The notes beneath the pieces are model-generated. The model saw only the letters and a program-made list of their open reading frames with translations. It had not been told where the DNA came from and did not search any database. From JAVBKV01 sp031553885 (lineage in GTDB: Bacteria; Bacteroidota; Bacteroidia; Bacteroidales; Azobacteroidaceae), in the NCBI GenBank assembly GCA_031553885.1, contig JAVBKV010000004.1:1-64000 (forward strand): DNA of 64,000 nucleotides. The letters run 5' to 3'. Position 1 is the stretch's first letter. The number at the start of each line of letters is the position of its first letter. Positions 63,745 through 64,000 of this stretch are shown here, in pieces. The translations under genes were made by a program, and so were the position numbers.

Positions 63745-64000
63745 ATGAAAAAAGCACTTTTATTAATCGGCCTTATTATTTCCTGGCTGACTCTTCCCGC
63801 CCAGAATAATGTATGGGAAAACCCTGCTGTTGTAGATGAAGGAAAAGAACCTGCAAGGGCGTATTTTATCCCTTATGAAAACCTCACACAAGTGGAAAAG
63901 GACAATAAGTTCGATTCTCCTTTTATCCATTCGCTGAATGGAACCTGGAAATTCCATTTTGCCGAAAAAGTATCTCAACGACCGGTTAACTTCTACGAAG
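63745..64000 (+). CDS. GH2 family beta-galactosidase-like enzyme, 5' part
   Basis: The first 85 residues are in the window; the gene continues past 64000. Signal peptide (1-19, ending LPAQ), then WENPAVVDEGKEPARAYFIP and SLNGTWKFHF, which are the start of the LacZ-type sugar-binding domain. Likely a large GH2 beta-galactosidase or beta-glucuronidase. It follows the DUF2264 gene and is probably in its operon. Confidence 0.85.
   Translation, partial: MKKALLLIGLIISWLTLPAQNNVWENPAVVDEGKEPARAYFIPYENLTQVEKDNKFDSPFIHSLNGTWKFHFAEKVSQRPVNFYE

Noticed and set aside
1..64000. tRNA, rRNA and known riboswitches
   Set aside because: None was recognised on either strand by eye; a covariance-model search would be needed to exclude weak cases.

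Overview
The window is a piece of a Bacteroidales chromosome (Bacteroidota; genus not determined, an Odoribacter/Butyricimonas/Parabacteroides-like gut anaerobe would fit). Evidence: TAnnTTTG-type -7 promoter elements, surface proteins with type IX secretion (T9SS)-like C-termini, a Wzx/Wzy polysaccharide operon with a Bacteroidales-type tyrosine recombinase beside it, system II cytochrome c maturation, GH97, CE15 and DUF1080 enzymes, and many PepSY-like and TlpA-like envelope proteins. Nearly all genes lie on the minus strand. No tRNA, rRNA or CRISPR array was seen.

Region 1 (1-9,527) is the most striking part. It holds a complete diversity-generating retroelement (DGR): reverse transcriptase (4523-5740), template repeat TR (5798-5986), Avd accessory protein (6042-6446), a small unknown protein (6451-6921), and a secreted variable protein whose last 62 residues are the variable repeat VR (7030-7218). 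TR and VR differ at 20 positions over 189 bp; 19 of these are adenines on the coding strand of TR. The variable-protein gene and an RCC1-repeat paralogue (191-2116) share N-termini. Each has a 331-337 bp segment upstream bounded by related inverted repeats (family CTCTTTYTRAGTGAG). The flanking DNA of the two genes is homologous in the same direction, but the segments between are homologous in opposite directions, which is the mark of site-specific promoter inversion. The locus therefore appears to combine phase variation with targeted hypermutation.

Region 2 (9,528-27,223) is one long minus-strand operon for an exopolysaccharide or capsule. From the promoter end it encodes a coiled-coil protein, a HU/LysM-like membrane protein, a T9SS-like surface protein, another secreted protein, a small protein with a sorting-like tail, Wza, a Wzc kinase ending in an 11-tyrosine GY tract, an OmpA protein, a Wzx flippase, four glycosyltransferases, a Wzy polymerase and the initiating sugar-phosphate transferase. 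Its 1-kb leader is bounded by two palindromes resembling the inverted repeats of region 1, and a tyrosine recombinase (27224-28465) lies next to it.

Region 3 (28,466-37,313) holds a 2,151-residue T9SS-like surface protein, a small zinc-ribbon-like partner with a C-terminal anchor, and a plus-strand SGNH/alpha-beta hydrolase fusion esterase.

Region 4 (37,324-52,737) is a colinear cluster under an IclR regulator: two c-type cytochrome/propeller proteins (one fused to a SUMF1 domain), a PQQ-like propeller, a RidA/chorismatase-like protein, a cupin lipoprotein, a VOC protein, DhaK, DhaL, an LsrF-like aldolase, a RhaD-like aldolase and CcsBA for haem attachment. It looks like an uncharacterised module for periplasmic oxidation and cytoplasmic phosphorylation and cleavage of a small sugar or polyol.

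Region 5 (52,738-64,000) has two PepSY-like proteins beside a two-component system, a cysteine-less MGMT-like protein, and a carbohydrate-degrading group: DUF1080, GH97, CE15, a CE1-like esterase, DUF2264 and the start of a GH2 enzyme cut off by the window end. Inverted-repeat elements are scattered between genes.
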